Shown here in pieces: positions 25,149-31,895 of a stretch of DNA of 59,128 bases. This DNA is from an uncultured bacterium. GTDB taxonomy: Bacteria; Hydrogenedentota; Hydrogenedentia; Hydrogenedentales; CAILVY01. The stretch's first letter is position 1. Every line of letters begins with the position of its first letter. The stretch lies in assembly GCA_937951485.1 (NCBI GenBank), contig CALEDJ010000043.1, forward strand, positions 1-59,128. The letters run 5' to 3'. The notes beneath the pieces were generated by a model. The model worked only from the letters and a program-made list of their open reading frames with translations, was not told the DNA's origin and did not search any database. A program made the translations under genes and the position numbers.

Positions 25149-25197
25149 AATGCGGAATGCGGAATGCGGAATGTGGAATGTGAAATGCGGAATATGG
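25149..25197 (+). repeat. Seven-unit AATGCGG heptamer array behind the photolyase stop
   Basis: Units: AATGCGG three times, AATGTGG, AATGTGA, AATGCGG, AATATGG, with an exact 7-base period. It occupies the start of the 306-base gap 25136-25441, which otherwise shows no gene. A second array of the same unit lies directly behind dut (36464-36505), in the same orientation relative to its gene. Confidence 0.9.
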
Positions 25198-25441
25198 ATT
25201 TGAGAAGGAAGAATCGGCGGGGCGAAGCCCAAAAAGTGAAAGGCGTTTCTGTGCCTTTTGCGCTTCTTGTGGCCGTTGCTGTGGATGGAACGCGAAGCGG
25301 ACGAGGGGAATTAAGCGCAAAATCGCTTTTCACGCATTTCCCGTCTTTTTCCTGAAGCATGAAAGGAACCATGAATATGCGGGCAAACAAAGGCTGTTCT
25401 GCGCCCGCGGCCCAATCGTCACCGGTTACAGGGGTACAAAA

Positions 25442-27268
25442 TCAGTCCGACAGCACTTTATAGATTTCAACTGTTTCGAGTCCTTCGCCCCGAAGACGCG
25501 GCAGGTGCATGGCCTGCACCAGCCGGAAGTGCGCGGGATCGGTTCGCCAGGCGTGGAAGAGCGGCGTCAGGTCGGCATGCGCGGGCGATTCACGCACGAA
25601 GTCCACCGGCATCAGCACGTATTTGATGCGGTGTGCGCGCAGCCAGTCGCGCTGCGCATCCGGTGTCATCGCCGGCAGGCGCTTCATGGTCGCGGGGTTT
25701 TGAAACGCCGGCGGATCGAGAAAATAGGTACGCGGATCCACCGTGAGGACGACTCCGCCGTCGTTGCAGAAGCGGTTGACATACCGAAACGCCTCGTAGC
25801 GCTCCACGCGCCGCCGAAGGTGCTCCTCTTTGGTTTCCATGCCGAGCACCACGGAAATTCTGTCCTGAATGACGAGGGTGTGCAGCGTCAGTCCGTAGAG
25901 AAAAGCCGCCAGCAGCAGCGCGGCAATCGGCCGCGAGAGCGGCCGCAGGCGCACGGCGGCAAAGCCCGCCAGGGCCATCATGGGGATGAAAAAGGGGAGC
26001 AAAAACCGCGCCAGGCGCATGAAGAAGAAAAAGAACATGCCGCCGGCGACGGCGTACAGCCCGACCGCGCGCGCGCGGCGTCTGCCGACCAGAAAGCCGG
26101 GAATACCCAACGCCAGCACCAGCACGCCCGGCGATTGCGACCAGCCGTCGTAGCGGCCCGGGCGCATGACAATGTCCCACGGGAAGCGAATGAATTCCAC
26201 AAGGCGCAGGCCGCCGCTGCGTACAATGGATTCGTGCGCGCCCGGCCCGGCGGGCGCGACGTGATCCAGGGACTGCGTGGGAAACAAGCCGGTGAAAAGC
26301 GGAAAGAGCGGGTTGCCGACCACCAATGCGCTGCGCAGCAGCCAGGGCGCGGCGGCGAGTGCGGCCGTCCCCAGAAACAGGGCGGCCGCGCGTCCGCGCG
26401 CCGCCGCGCTGCCCGTCAGCATGCCGATCCCCAGCAATGCGCAGACCAGCAGCCCCGTATGCCGGATGCCGCAGGAACTTCCCGCCAGCAGCGCCGCAGC
26501 GATCAGCCAGCCGCGACGTTGCGTATCAAGATGCGCCAGCAGCGCGCTCAATGCGGCGGTCGCCATCGCCGCGAAGGCGAGGTCAATGGAGACATTGCCG
26601 GCCTGGTTCAGGAAAATCGGCGCGGTGGCGAGGATGGCCGCTGTAATCATCCCGCAGCGCCGTCCTCCCAGACGCGCGCCGAGACCATATGCCGCGCCGC
26701 ATGCCAGGACGGCGAAACACCAGTTCAACAGCGTGACGGGTTTCTCGCCGCCTTCGTAATACGCTGCGGCATAAAGCGCTTGCATCAGGTGGGGATGGCC
26801 GGACCAGACGTTGCCGGGTTGCAGGGCGATGCGCCCCGCGCGCGCGTAATCGGCGGGCAGCGCGATGTGCGCCGCTGCAGCCTCCCATGAGGTCACCGGG
26901 GCCAGCGCGCCAACAAGCGCCAAGATAAGCGCCAGGCCCGCCGCCGCCAGACACGTCCCCTCGAACCAGTTCAACGGCGCCGCGGGCGCGTCATGCGATC
27001 CTGTCTCCGGCGGGCGCGCGCGACGCGAATACAAAAACAACTCCCAGATAAGGCCGCCCAGCGCCAGCGCGCCCAGCGCGGTTTGCGCCCATGCCAGCGA
27101 CGCGCTCCCCAGATTCAATACGATGACGGCGCAACCGGACATGCCGACCAGGAAAGCGCAGGTCCACGCCTCGGGACCGCGCCCGATGCGCAGGCGCTGC
27201 ATGATGAGCCTGCCCAGCACCCCCGCCGCCACAATAATCAACACCAGCGACATGGATTTTCTCACCAT
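25442..27268 (-). CDS. Polytopic GT39-like (PMT/ArnT-type) glycosyltransferase
   Basis: 608 residues with about 11-13 transmembrane helices. The first periplasmic loop reads GALAPVTSWEAAAAHIALPA DYARAG, where the acid in SWE-AAAAH and the P-x-DYARAG context match the catalytic loop of GT-C enzymes of the GT39/ArnT type; GHPHLMQALYAAAYYEGGEK follows. A soluble C-terminal domain (from about residue 470, RRRVERYEAFRYVNRFCNDG) resembles the periplasmic domain of such enzymes. It would move a sugar from a polyprenyl-phosphate carrier to protein, lipid A or glycan; acceptor unknown. Leader DNA carries three 20-bp repeats and a small membrane-protein gene is upstream on the same strand. Confidence 0.8.
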   Translation of the reverse strand: MVRKSMSLVLIIVAAGVLGRLIMQRLRIGRGPEAWTCAFLVGMSGCAVIVLNLGSASLAWAQTALGALALGGLIWELFLYSRRARPPETGSHDAPAAPLNWFEGTCLAAAGLALILALVGALAPVTSWEAAAAHIALPADYARAGRIALQPGNVWSGHPHLMQALYAAAYYEGGEKPVTLLNWCFAVLACGAAYGLGARLGGRRCGMITAAILATAPIFLNQAGNVSIDLAFAAMATAALSALLAHLDTQRRGWLIAAALLAGSSCGIRHTGLLVCALLGIGMLTGSAAARGRAAALFLGTAALAAAPWLLRSALVVGNPLFPLFTGLFPTQSLDHVAPAGPGAHESIVRSGGLRLVEFIRFPWDIVMRPGRYDGWSQSPGVLVLALGIPGFLVGRRRARAVGLYAVAGGMFFFFFMRLARFLLPFFIPMMALAGFAAVRLRPLSRPIAALLLAAFLYGLTLHTLVIQDRISVVLGMETKEEHLRRRVERYEAFRYVNRFCNDGGVVLTVDPRTYFLDPPAFQNPATMKRLPAMTPDAQRDWLRAHRIKYVLMPVDFVRESPAHADLTPLFHAWRTDPAHFRLVQAMHLPRLRGEGLETVEIYKVLSD

Positions 27269-27338
27269 GCAGGCGGGAGGCCTGCGCTGCTTTCTGCGGG
27301 CGGAATACCTGCGCTATTGTGGGCGGGGCGCCTGCGCT
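27269..27338. repeat. Three imperfect 20-bp direct repeats ending CCTGCGCT
   Basis: Units at 27269-27288, 27296-27315 and 27319-27338 share G-(C/T)-x-GGCGG at the left and CCTGCGCT at the right. They abut the start codon of the GT39-like gene (ATG ends the gene at 27268), so they form part of its leader. Confidence 0.6.
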
Positions 27339-27399
27339 CCCAGGCGGCTTGGGTTTTTCCATGTGCACCCGTGCCCGTCCGTGCCGGTCCGTGTTGCAT

Positions 27400-27564
27400 T
27401 CAGCGCCGCGCGGCGGCGTCTTCGGCTTCCTTCTGCGCCGACAGATTGCGCAGCATCGTGCGGATGTCAATGGCGCCCCGAACCCCGACGTAAAAGGTCA
27501 TCACGACATACCAGACGACACAGGCCATCGCCACCACCCACCAGAACCAATGCAGCAATATCAC
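27400..27564 (-). CDS. 54-aa single-pass membrane protein
   Basis: GTG at 27564 is preceded by GGGAGAGG (GGAG six bases upstream); stop TGA at 27402-27400. The product starts MILLHWFWWVVAMACVVWYV with a transmembrane segment of about 25 residues (to VVMTFYVGV), then a helix RGAIDIRTMLRNLSAQKEAE and a short Ala-Arg end. The W-Y-x-x-(M/T)-(F/T)-Y-V-x-x-(R/K)-G-x-x-D-I-R-x-M-L pattern resembles small accessory proteins encoded before sodium/solute symporters in PVC-like genomes (recalled, not searched). Here the next gene on the strand is instead the GT39-like protein 131 bases away. Good coding evidence: intact start site, amphipathic pattern, no rare features. Confidence 0.72.
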   Translation of the reverse strand: MILLHWFWWVVAMACVVWYVVMTFYVGVRGAIDIRTMLRNLSAQKEAEDAAARR

Positions 27565-27735
27565 GCGCCTCTCCCAACCCTTTGTTTATCATCCAGCATT
27601 GATTGCCCGAATCCGTCGCGTCGGACATCTCATGCGTATGACAATATACAGGGGCGCTGTGGGGATGCAAATACTTGCCCGTCCATTGAAAGCGCGCGAC
27701 GGAAAAGACTATCGTGATGAAAAAAGGAGAACCCC

Positions 27736-28638
27736 ATGAAATCCTTGCTAACGGCAATGGTTTTTCCTCTGATGGCGGCGCTCGCATGCACCTGTGCGCA
27801 AGGGGAGGACGGTCCCACACTGCACGCGGCCATCGAAGACCATCAGGTGGTGGTGAAGGCGGGGGATGCGCTGTTCACGGCGTATCAGTTCGCGCCGGAC
27901 AACAAGTATCCACATTTCTGGCCGGTGAACGGCCCGGTGTCCGGCAAGTCCGTCACCACGCGCTACACGGAACCCTACCCGCACCACCGCTCACTTTTTT
28001 TCGGATGCGACAAGGTGAACGGCGGCAATTACTGGCAGGAGGGCAACGATCGGGGACAGATTGTGTCGCAGGGTCCGGAAATCGTCAAGGAATCCGGCGA
28101 ACAGGTGGAATTTCGGGATACCTGCCTGTGGCGCATACCGGGAGAAGACCCCATCATCCGCGACACGCGCCGCGTCGGCATCGCCGCGCCCCTGGCGGAC
28201 ATCCGCCTGATTGATTTTGAAATCACCCTGGAGGCGCTGTGCGATGTCGTGATCGAACGCAGCAACCATTCGTTGTTCGCGGCGCGCATGGACCCGGCGC
28301 TGAGCGTGCAGGGCGGTGGCGTGCTGGTGAACGCCGAAGGCAAGACCGGTGAGGCGGGCACCTTCGGCGAGCGGTCCGCCTGGTGCGACTCCTCCGGCGC
28401 GCGCGACGGCGTCACCGAAGGGCTGGCCATCCTCCAGCACCCGGAGAACCGCTGGCACCCCGCCCCGTGGTTCACCCGCGATTACGGCTTCTTCTCGCCC
28501 ACCCCCATGTACTGGATCGAAGAAGGGCGCTTTGAACTTCCCCAAGGCGAACGCCTCACCCTGCGCTACCGCGTGGTCGTGCACGCCGGCGACGCCCAGC
28601 AAGCGAACATCACGGCGCTCTATGCGGCATACAAATGA
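27736..28638 (+). CDS. Secreted PmoA-family (DUF6807) protein
   Basis: 300 residues with a signal peptide (MKSLLTAMVFPLMAALACTC, cut near AQG); GGAG lies about eight bases before the ATG at 27736. Family motifs: FTAYQFAPDNKYPHFWPVNG, TTRYTEPYPHHRSLFFGCDK, VNGGNYWQEGNDRGQI, WRIPGEDPIIRDTRRVGIA, RSAWCDSSGARDGVTEGLAI and WFTRDYGFFSPTPMYW. The name comes from an old 'methane oxygenase PmoA' label, but these secreted proteins are not methane monooxygenase subunits and their role is unknown, probably in carbohydrate degradation. A 32-base piece of this gene (28323-28354) recurs at 29862-29893. Confidence 0.88.
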   Translation: MKSLLTAMVFPLMAALACTCAQGEDGPTLHAAIEDHQVVVKAGDALFTAYQFAPDNKYPHFWPVNGPVSGKSVTTRYTEPYPHHRSLFFGCDKVNGGNYWQEGNDRGQIVSQGPEIVKESGEQVEFRDTCLWRIPGEDPIIRDTRRVGIAAPLADIRLIDFEITLEALCDVVIERSNHSLFAARMDPALSVQGGGVLVNAEGKTGEAGTFGERSAWCDSSGARDGVTEGLAILQHPENRWHPAPWFTRDYGFFSPTPMYWIEEGRFELPQGERLTLRYRVVVHAGDAQQANITALYAAYK

Positions 28639-28642
28639 AACG

Positions 28643-28904
28643 ATGTACTTGAAAGGAAACAGGATAAAGCCGGCACCATTCAAAGAAGTCTCCTTGATCC
28701 GGGACATTCCCGGGGCCGGGCTGTACCGGCGATGTGGCGACTTTGGTTGATTATGCGCCGCACCCGGCGGGCGACGAAGAAGGGGCGGTCCTCGAACTGT
28801 GCAATCCCGTCGGCGAATCCATCGCCGTCACCGTCGTGCCTGTTTCCGCTATCGCCCCGCTCCAGCCCGACCAGGCGCACGCCGTCCGCCAATCGGGTTG
28901 GTAG
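28643..28904 (+). pseudogene. DUF4926 domain gene, frameshifted
   Basis: Frame 1 from ATG 28643 gives FKEVSLIRDIPGAGLYR and then stops after CGDFG. Frame 2, one base out, continues the domain as GDVATLVDYAPHPAGDEEGA, VLELCNPVGESIAVTVVPVS and AIAPLQPDQAHAVRQSGW before TAG at 28904. Read together they match the DUF4926 plan (D-L-P-x-x-G-L-x-x-GDVGTVV ... DADGRTIAVVTL). The break is at about 28722-28726. Small DUF4926 proteins often sit next to DUF6883-type or toxin-antitoxin genes. A sequencing error is possible, but three other genes within 2 kb are also broken. Confidence 0.65.
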
Positions 28905-28975
28905 GCGTTCATGAGAAATCAGTGCTGTCCAGAATATTCCTGGCGTTGAGAATAACCTTCGATTATGTTGACCTT

Positions 28976-29084
28976 CCCCCTCACCCCACCCCTCTCCCGG
29001 AGGGAGATGGAGAGGGAGCGACAGCATTCCTCGGGTTTTGTCATATACACCCTCTCCCTCTGGGAGAGGGATGGGGTGAGGGGG
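28976..29084. repeat. 109-bp inverted-repeat element (MITE-like)
   Basis: Left end CCCCCTCACCCCACCCCTCTCCC (28976-28998) and right end 29062-29084 are inverted repeats matching at 22 of 23 positions; inner arms (GGAGGGAGA and TCTCCCTCTGGGAGA) extend the pairing. No open frame inside. CCCTCACCCC...CTCTCCC elements with this look recur in many bacterial genomes. It fills most of the 371-base gap 28905-29275, where no gene is seen. Confidence 0.8.
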
Positions 29085-29275
29085 AACAAAACAGGCCCCC
29101 CTGGTACACGGGTCAATGATGCCTCAGAAATCCCACGGGGAGGTTTGTGTATGGGATAAGCCCACCACATCATAGTGATTCAACAGGATTTTCCAAGGGT
29201 TTTGGGCATGGCCTTTCATCTTAATAATCTGTTTTGGTCAACCCTGAGGAGGAATGAAGCAACTGGAGCGCAAAA

Positions 29276-29537
29276 ATGGATCTTGAGTTTTTGACGCATG
29301 CTGAGCAGGAAATGAAGCGTCGCGGAATCGCTCGGGTTCTTGCGGAAATGCCATTGTCAGGCGCCTGATCAAAAAGTTTCCGGACACGGCAGTGTGGTAT
29401 GCTATCAATCTAAGGTTGAGATTAACCGGAATACTTACCTTGTGCGGGTTATGGGAAACGAATCAGGCATCCCGCCGAAAGTGGTGACCGCATATCGAAC
29501 AAGCAAGGTGGATAAATACTGGGAGGCGGCCCGATGA
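29276..29537 (+). pseudogene. DUF4258 toxin-like gene, frameshifted
   Basis: ATG 29276 (GGAG seven bases upstream) opens MDLEFLTHAEQEMKRRGIAR VLAEM, the family's H-A-x-x-x-M-x-x-RGI start, then stops at 29366-29368. The other frame (from about 29362) continues PDQKVSGHGSVVCYQSKVEI, NRNTYLVRVMG, PPKVVTAYRTSKVDKYWEAA to TGA 29537, the normal end (V-V-T-x-Y-x-T-S-K-x-x-K-Y-W). A one-base change near 29358-29366 restores the usual 11-residue spacing between RGI and PDQ. The stop overlaps the DUF2283 start (ATGA), the standard DUF4258-DUF2283 pair that resembles a toxin-antitoxin module. Confidence 0.7.
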
Positions 29538-29869
29538 AAGTGATTTACGACCCTGAAGTTGATGTGCGGCGCATTCTGTTTCGCGATGTTGCGGTTGAGG
29601 AGAGTGACGAAGACAAACCTGGCGTGATTCTTGACTGTGACATGGATGGCAATATCTTGGGAATGGAGGTGCTCAACGCCTCCCAGCGTGTGGAGAACCC
29701 GCGCGGGGTGGAGTATGCCATTACGTTGTGGCAGGACGTCGCGTTTCGTTCTCATTTCTCGTCTTCCTGCGGGCAATATGTGACGTGTTTCCAAGAATTG
29801 CCTGGAAACGAGGGCGATGATGAACCGATGTATCCACCTCTTCGGGCAGGGCAAGTGGAGCGCTGGTGA
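29534..29869 (+). CDS. DUF2283 protein with a foreign C-terminal tail
   Basis: 111 residues. Residues 1-65 are a typical DUF2283 domain: MKVIYDPEVDVRRILFRDVA, VEESDEDKPGVILDCDMDGN, ILGMEVLNASQRVENPRGVE. Family members normally end here (about 65-75 aa). The following 46 residues (starting TLWQDVAFRSHFSSSCGQY) have no resemblance to the family; their DNA includes a palindromic 66-bp repeat shared with 30571-30636. The gene lost its own stop and reads through a repeat. Coupled by ATGA to the broken DUF4258 gene; probably a leftover antitoxin. Confidence 0.75.
   Translation: MKVIYDPEVDVRRILFRDVAVEESDEDKPGVILDCDMDGNILGMEVLNASQRVENPRGVEYAITLWQDVAFRSHFSSSCGQYVTCFQELPGNEGDDEPMYPPLRAGQVERW
29787..29852 (+). 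repeat. 66-bp palindrome-headed repeat, copy A
   Basis: Matches 30571-30636 at 59 of 66 positions without gaps. It opens with GTTTCCA ... TGGAAAC (7-bp arms, 9-base loop), continues GAGGGCGATGATGAACC and ends TTCGGGCAGGGC. Here it forms the coding end of the DUF2283 gene in another frame (GNEGDDEPMYPPLRAGQ). Confidence 0.85.
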
Positions 29870-29893
29870 ACGCGGAAAGCAAGACCAGTAAAG
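29862..29893 (+). repeat. Partial 32-bp copy of the PmoA-family gene
   Basis: 28 of 32 bases match 28323-28354 inside the PmoA-family gene, beginning GCTGGTGAACGC. It directly follows the 66-bp repeat copy A. It looks like debris of a rearrangement; chance similarity is unlikely at this identity but not excluded. Confidence 0.55.
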
Positions 29894-29985
29894 AATGATG
29901 CCGTTCAGCGCCGCGCATCAGGGTCTGATCGCGGAATGCGAAACACAGCGTGGAAGGGAACAAGAATGGTGAACATGCGCGTGGG

Positions 29986-29994
29986 TGTTATAAT
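29986..29994 (+). promoter_or_regulatory. Extended -10 promoter of the antitoxin-toxin operon
   Basis: TGTTATAAT at 29986-29994 is a perfect extended -10. Predicted start near 30001, directly before AAGGAG at 30004-30009 and ATG 30019. No -35 consensus. Strong enough to suggest the antitoxin is still expressed. Confidence 0.65.
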
Positions 29995-30018
29995 GGATGC
30001 AAAAAGGAGATTCCGGTC

Positions 30019-30243
30019 ATGAGTGGCGGGACGCAATCGCTGTTTGACGAGGCCTTGGCCTTGCCCCCTGTCGAGCGTGCAGCGCTTATTGAAGCGTTGC
30101 CGGCAAGTTTTGACCCAAACAGGCGACGCCCGGTTGACAGGCAATGGGCTGTGGAATCGAAGAAACGTCTGGATGCCTGTGATCGGGGGGAAATGAACGC
30201 CCGCCCGCTGGAAGATGTCGTCAGAATGATTAAGCGACAATGA
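30019..30243 (+). CDS. Addiction-module (RelB/PF09720-type) antitoxin
   Basis: 74 residues from ATG 30019 with AAGGAG nine bases upstream. Matches the 'putative addiction module component' family: LFDEALALPPVERAALIEAL, ASFDPNRRR, QWAVESKKRLDACDRGEMNA, RPLEDVVRMIKRQ. Partner toxins are ParE/RelE. Its stop overlaps the next ATG (ATGA at 30240), as usual for this pair. The antitoxin looks intact while the toxin gene is frameshifted, so it may persist alone or act on a toxin elsewhere. Confidence 0.88.
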   Translation: MSGGTQSLFDEALALPPVERAALIEALPASFDPNRRRPVDRQWAVESKKRLDACDRGEMNARPLEDVVRMIKRQ

Positions 30244-30538
30244 AGATAATCTTTCTTGATGCGGCGTTGAAGGAATTCACAGACGCTGTGGCTTACTACA
30301 ATGGGGAAAGTCCGGGGGGCGGCTACGAATTCGCGATGAAGTCTTTCGGGCTGTCGAACGCATCGCAGCAATGCCCAACGCATGGCCGATGCTGTCCAAA
30401 AGAACCAGAAGATGCATCACACGTCGTTTCCCATACGGGATTGTTTATCAACAACGGGAGGAGGCGTTGATTATCGTTTCCATCATGCATCTTCGCAGAC
30501 ATCCTGATTCGTGGAAAAACAACCTTAGGGATGCATGA
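30240..30538 (+). pseudogene. ParE/RelE-family toxin, frameshifted
   Basis: The first frame reads MKIIFLDAALKEFTDAVAYY NGESPGGGYEF; the remainder is in another frame: RDEVFRAVERIAAMPNAWPM, SKRTRRCITRRFPYGIVYQQ, REEALIIVSIMHLRRHPDSW and ends at TGA 30538. A single missing C at about 30332 (TTCCGC to TTCGC) restores YEFRDEVFRAVERI and a complete 98-residue ParE fold with the basic RRFPYGIVY core. The uncorrected first frame would give a 76-residue protein with an aberrant tail. Loss of the toxin with an intact antitoxin is a common decay state. Confidence 0.78.
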
Positions 30539-30570
30539 GCAGGTTAAATGATGTCTTCTTTTCGGATGGC

Positions 30571-30636
30571 GTTTCCAGGTATCGCTTGGAAACGAGGGCG
30601 ATGATGAACCGATTTATCTACCTCTTCGAGCAGGGC
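30571..30636 (+). repeat. 66-bp palindrome-headed repeat, copy B, overlapping a gene start
   Basis: Arms GTTTCCA (30571-30577) and TGGAAAC (30587-30593). The start codons of the MptE-like gene (30601/30604) and its first 11-12 codons lie inside the repeat. Confidence 0.85.
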
Positions 30637-31800
30637 GGCTGGCTGGCGCGCCGGTGGCTGGCGGCGCATGGTGCGGAAGCGCCGGTAACGCTGATCTGTG
30701 ATGCGGAGACAAAACCCATGGCGGAAGCGCTCCGCGCGCAGCATCCGTCGGTGACGGTGGTGCATGCATTGGATGCGGCGGATGCGGCGATCACGCCGTC
30801 CAGCCCGCCGCGCGTGGTCCTGCCTGTTTCCTGCGATATGGTCCCCCTGCGTTACAATCCGCCGGTGCAGATGCCGGACGTCGCGCCGCTTTATCCCGTC
30901 ATCCGGCGATTGTGGCGGGCGGGGTTCCGCGAATTTGAACTGTTCAGTCTGGCGGGCAGCCGCACCCTCGCCGTGCCGCACCTGCTCGATGCGTTCCGGA
31001 ACCGCCACCAGGGGCGGCGCTGTTTTGTGGTGGGCAACGGTCCCAGCCTCAACGCGATTGACATGACGCGGCTCAAGGACGAGTTGACCTTGGGGGCCAA
31101 TCGCGGGTATCTGGGTTTCCCGGACTGGGGGTTCGCGTTCACCTACTGGGGTGTCTATGACCCACTGCAAATCGAGGCGTATCACGGGGAATACGAGGCG
31201 CAGGTCCCGCCGGATATCGTGAAATTCTTTCCGTTTCAATATCTCCCGCTGTTGGATGTGGCGAACGGCTGCCCGGTCTTCATGGACTGGCCGCGCGCCA
31301 CCGCGCGTCAGTTTGCCGACACGCCCGAAACCCTCTATGTCGGCTATTCCGTGGTGTACATGCTGCTGCAGATCGCCGCGGTGATGGGCTGCGACCCGAT
31401 TGTGCTGGTCGGCATGGACCACCGATACCACATTCCAAGGCGCAACCGCCTCAGCCGCATGGTGCGGCTCGCGGGCAAGTGGGTGGCGCGGCATTATGAT
31501 CACACGGCGTGGTACAAGGCGGGGCGCGCGGCCGCGCGCGAGATCATGAAGTCCCGCGCCACGAAGGAACTGCCGCCCTCACGGATGTGGCAGGCCGATG
31601 ACGCCGCCGGGCCGACCCATTTCGATGCGAGGTACACCCAGGAGCGGCGGCGCTTTCTTATGCCGCGCCCCGAAGACGCCGAACGCGACTACGCCTGCGC
31701 GGCGCAGTGGGCCGCCGCGCGCGGCGTCCGTATTCTCAATGCAACGCCGGATTCCGCATTGACCGCATTCCCTATAGTTGCCTATGACAGTTTATTCTAA
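30604..31800 (+). CDS. MptE-like / DUF115 (motility-accessory type) protein
   Basis: 398 residues from ATG 30604 (GAGG six bases upstream; ATG 30601 is also possible). Core motif RRCFVVGNGPSLNAIDMTRL followed by LTLGANRGYLGFP is the nucleotide-sugar or pyrophosphate loop of the 6-hydroxymethylpterin diphosphokinase MptE-like family, which includes DUF115 and Maf flagellin glycosyltransferases. Later GYSVVYMLLQIAAVMGCDPI, VLVGMDHRYHIP. In bacteria these are usually sialic- or nonulosonic-acid transferases acting on surface structures. The first 11 residues are encoded by a repeat element. First gene of the next rightward group. Confidence 0.82.
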   Translation: MNRFIYLFEQGGWLARRWLAAHGAEAPVTLICDAETKPMAEALRAQHPSVTVVHALDAADAAITPSSPPRVVLPVSCDMVPLRYNPPVQMPDVAPLYPVIRRLWRAGFREFELFSLAGSRTLAVPHLLDAFRNRHQGRRCFVVGNGPSLNAIDMTRLKDELTLGANRGYLGFPDWGFAFTYWGVYDPLQIEAYHGEYEAQVPPDIVKFFPFQYLPLLDVANGCPVFMDWPRATARQFADTPETLYVGYSVVYMLLQIAAVMGCDPIVLVGMDHRYHIPRRNRLSRMVRLAGKWVARHYDHTAWYKAGRAAAREIMKSRATKELPPSRMWQADDAAGPTHFDARYTQERRRFLMPRPEDAERDYACAAQWAAARGVRILNATPDSALTAFPIVAYDSLF

Positions 31801-31895
31801 TTCGCCGCAGGAGGCAAAACGTGGCGCCGTACGTGGCGATCCCCGCCCTTTCTTGATGGATGACAACGTGGAAATCGGTATGGTAGCATCGGGGC

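Noticed and set aside
25149-25197. Possible CRISPR array
   Set aside because: Seven-base units with no spacers; a microsatellite, not a CRISPR. No cas genes in the window.
27736-28638. Methane monooxygenase subunit
   Set aside because: The PmoA-family label is historical; the protein is secreted and soluble with none of the membrane helices of particulate methane monooxygenase.
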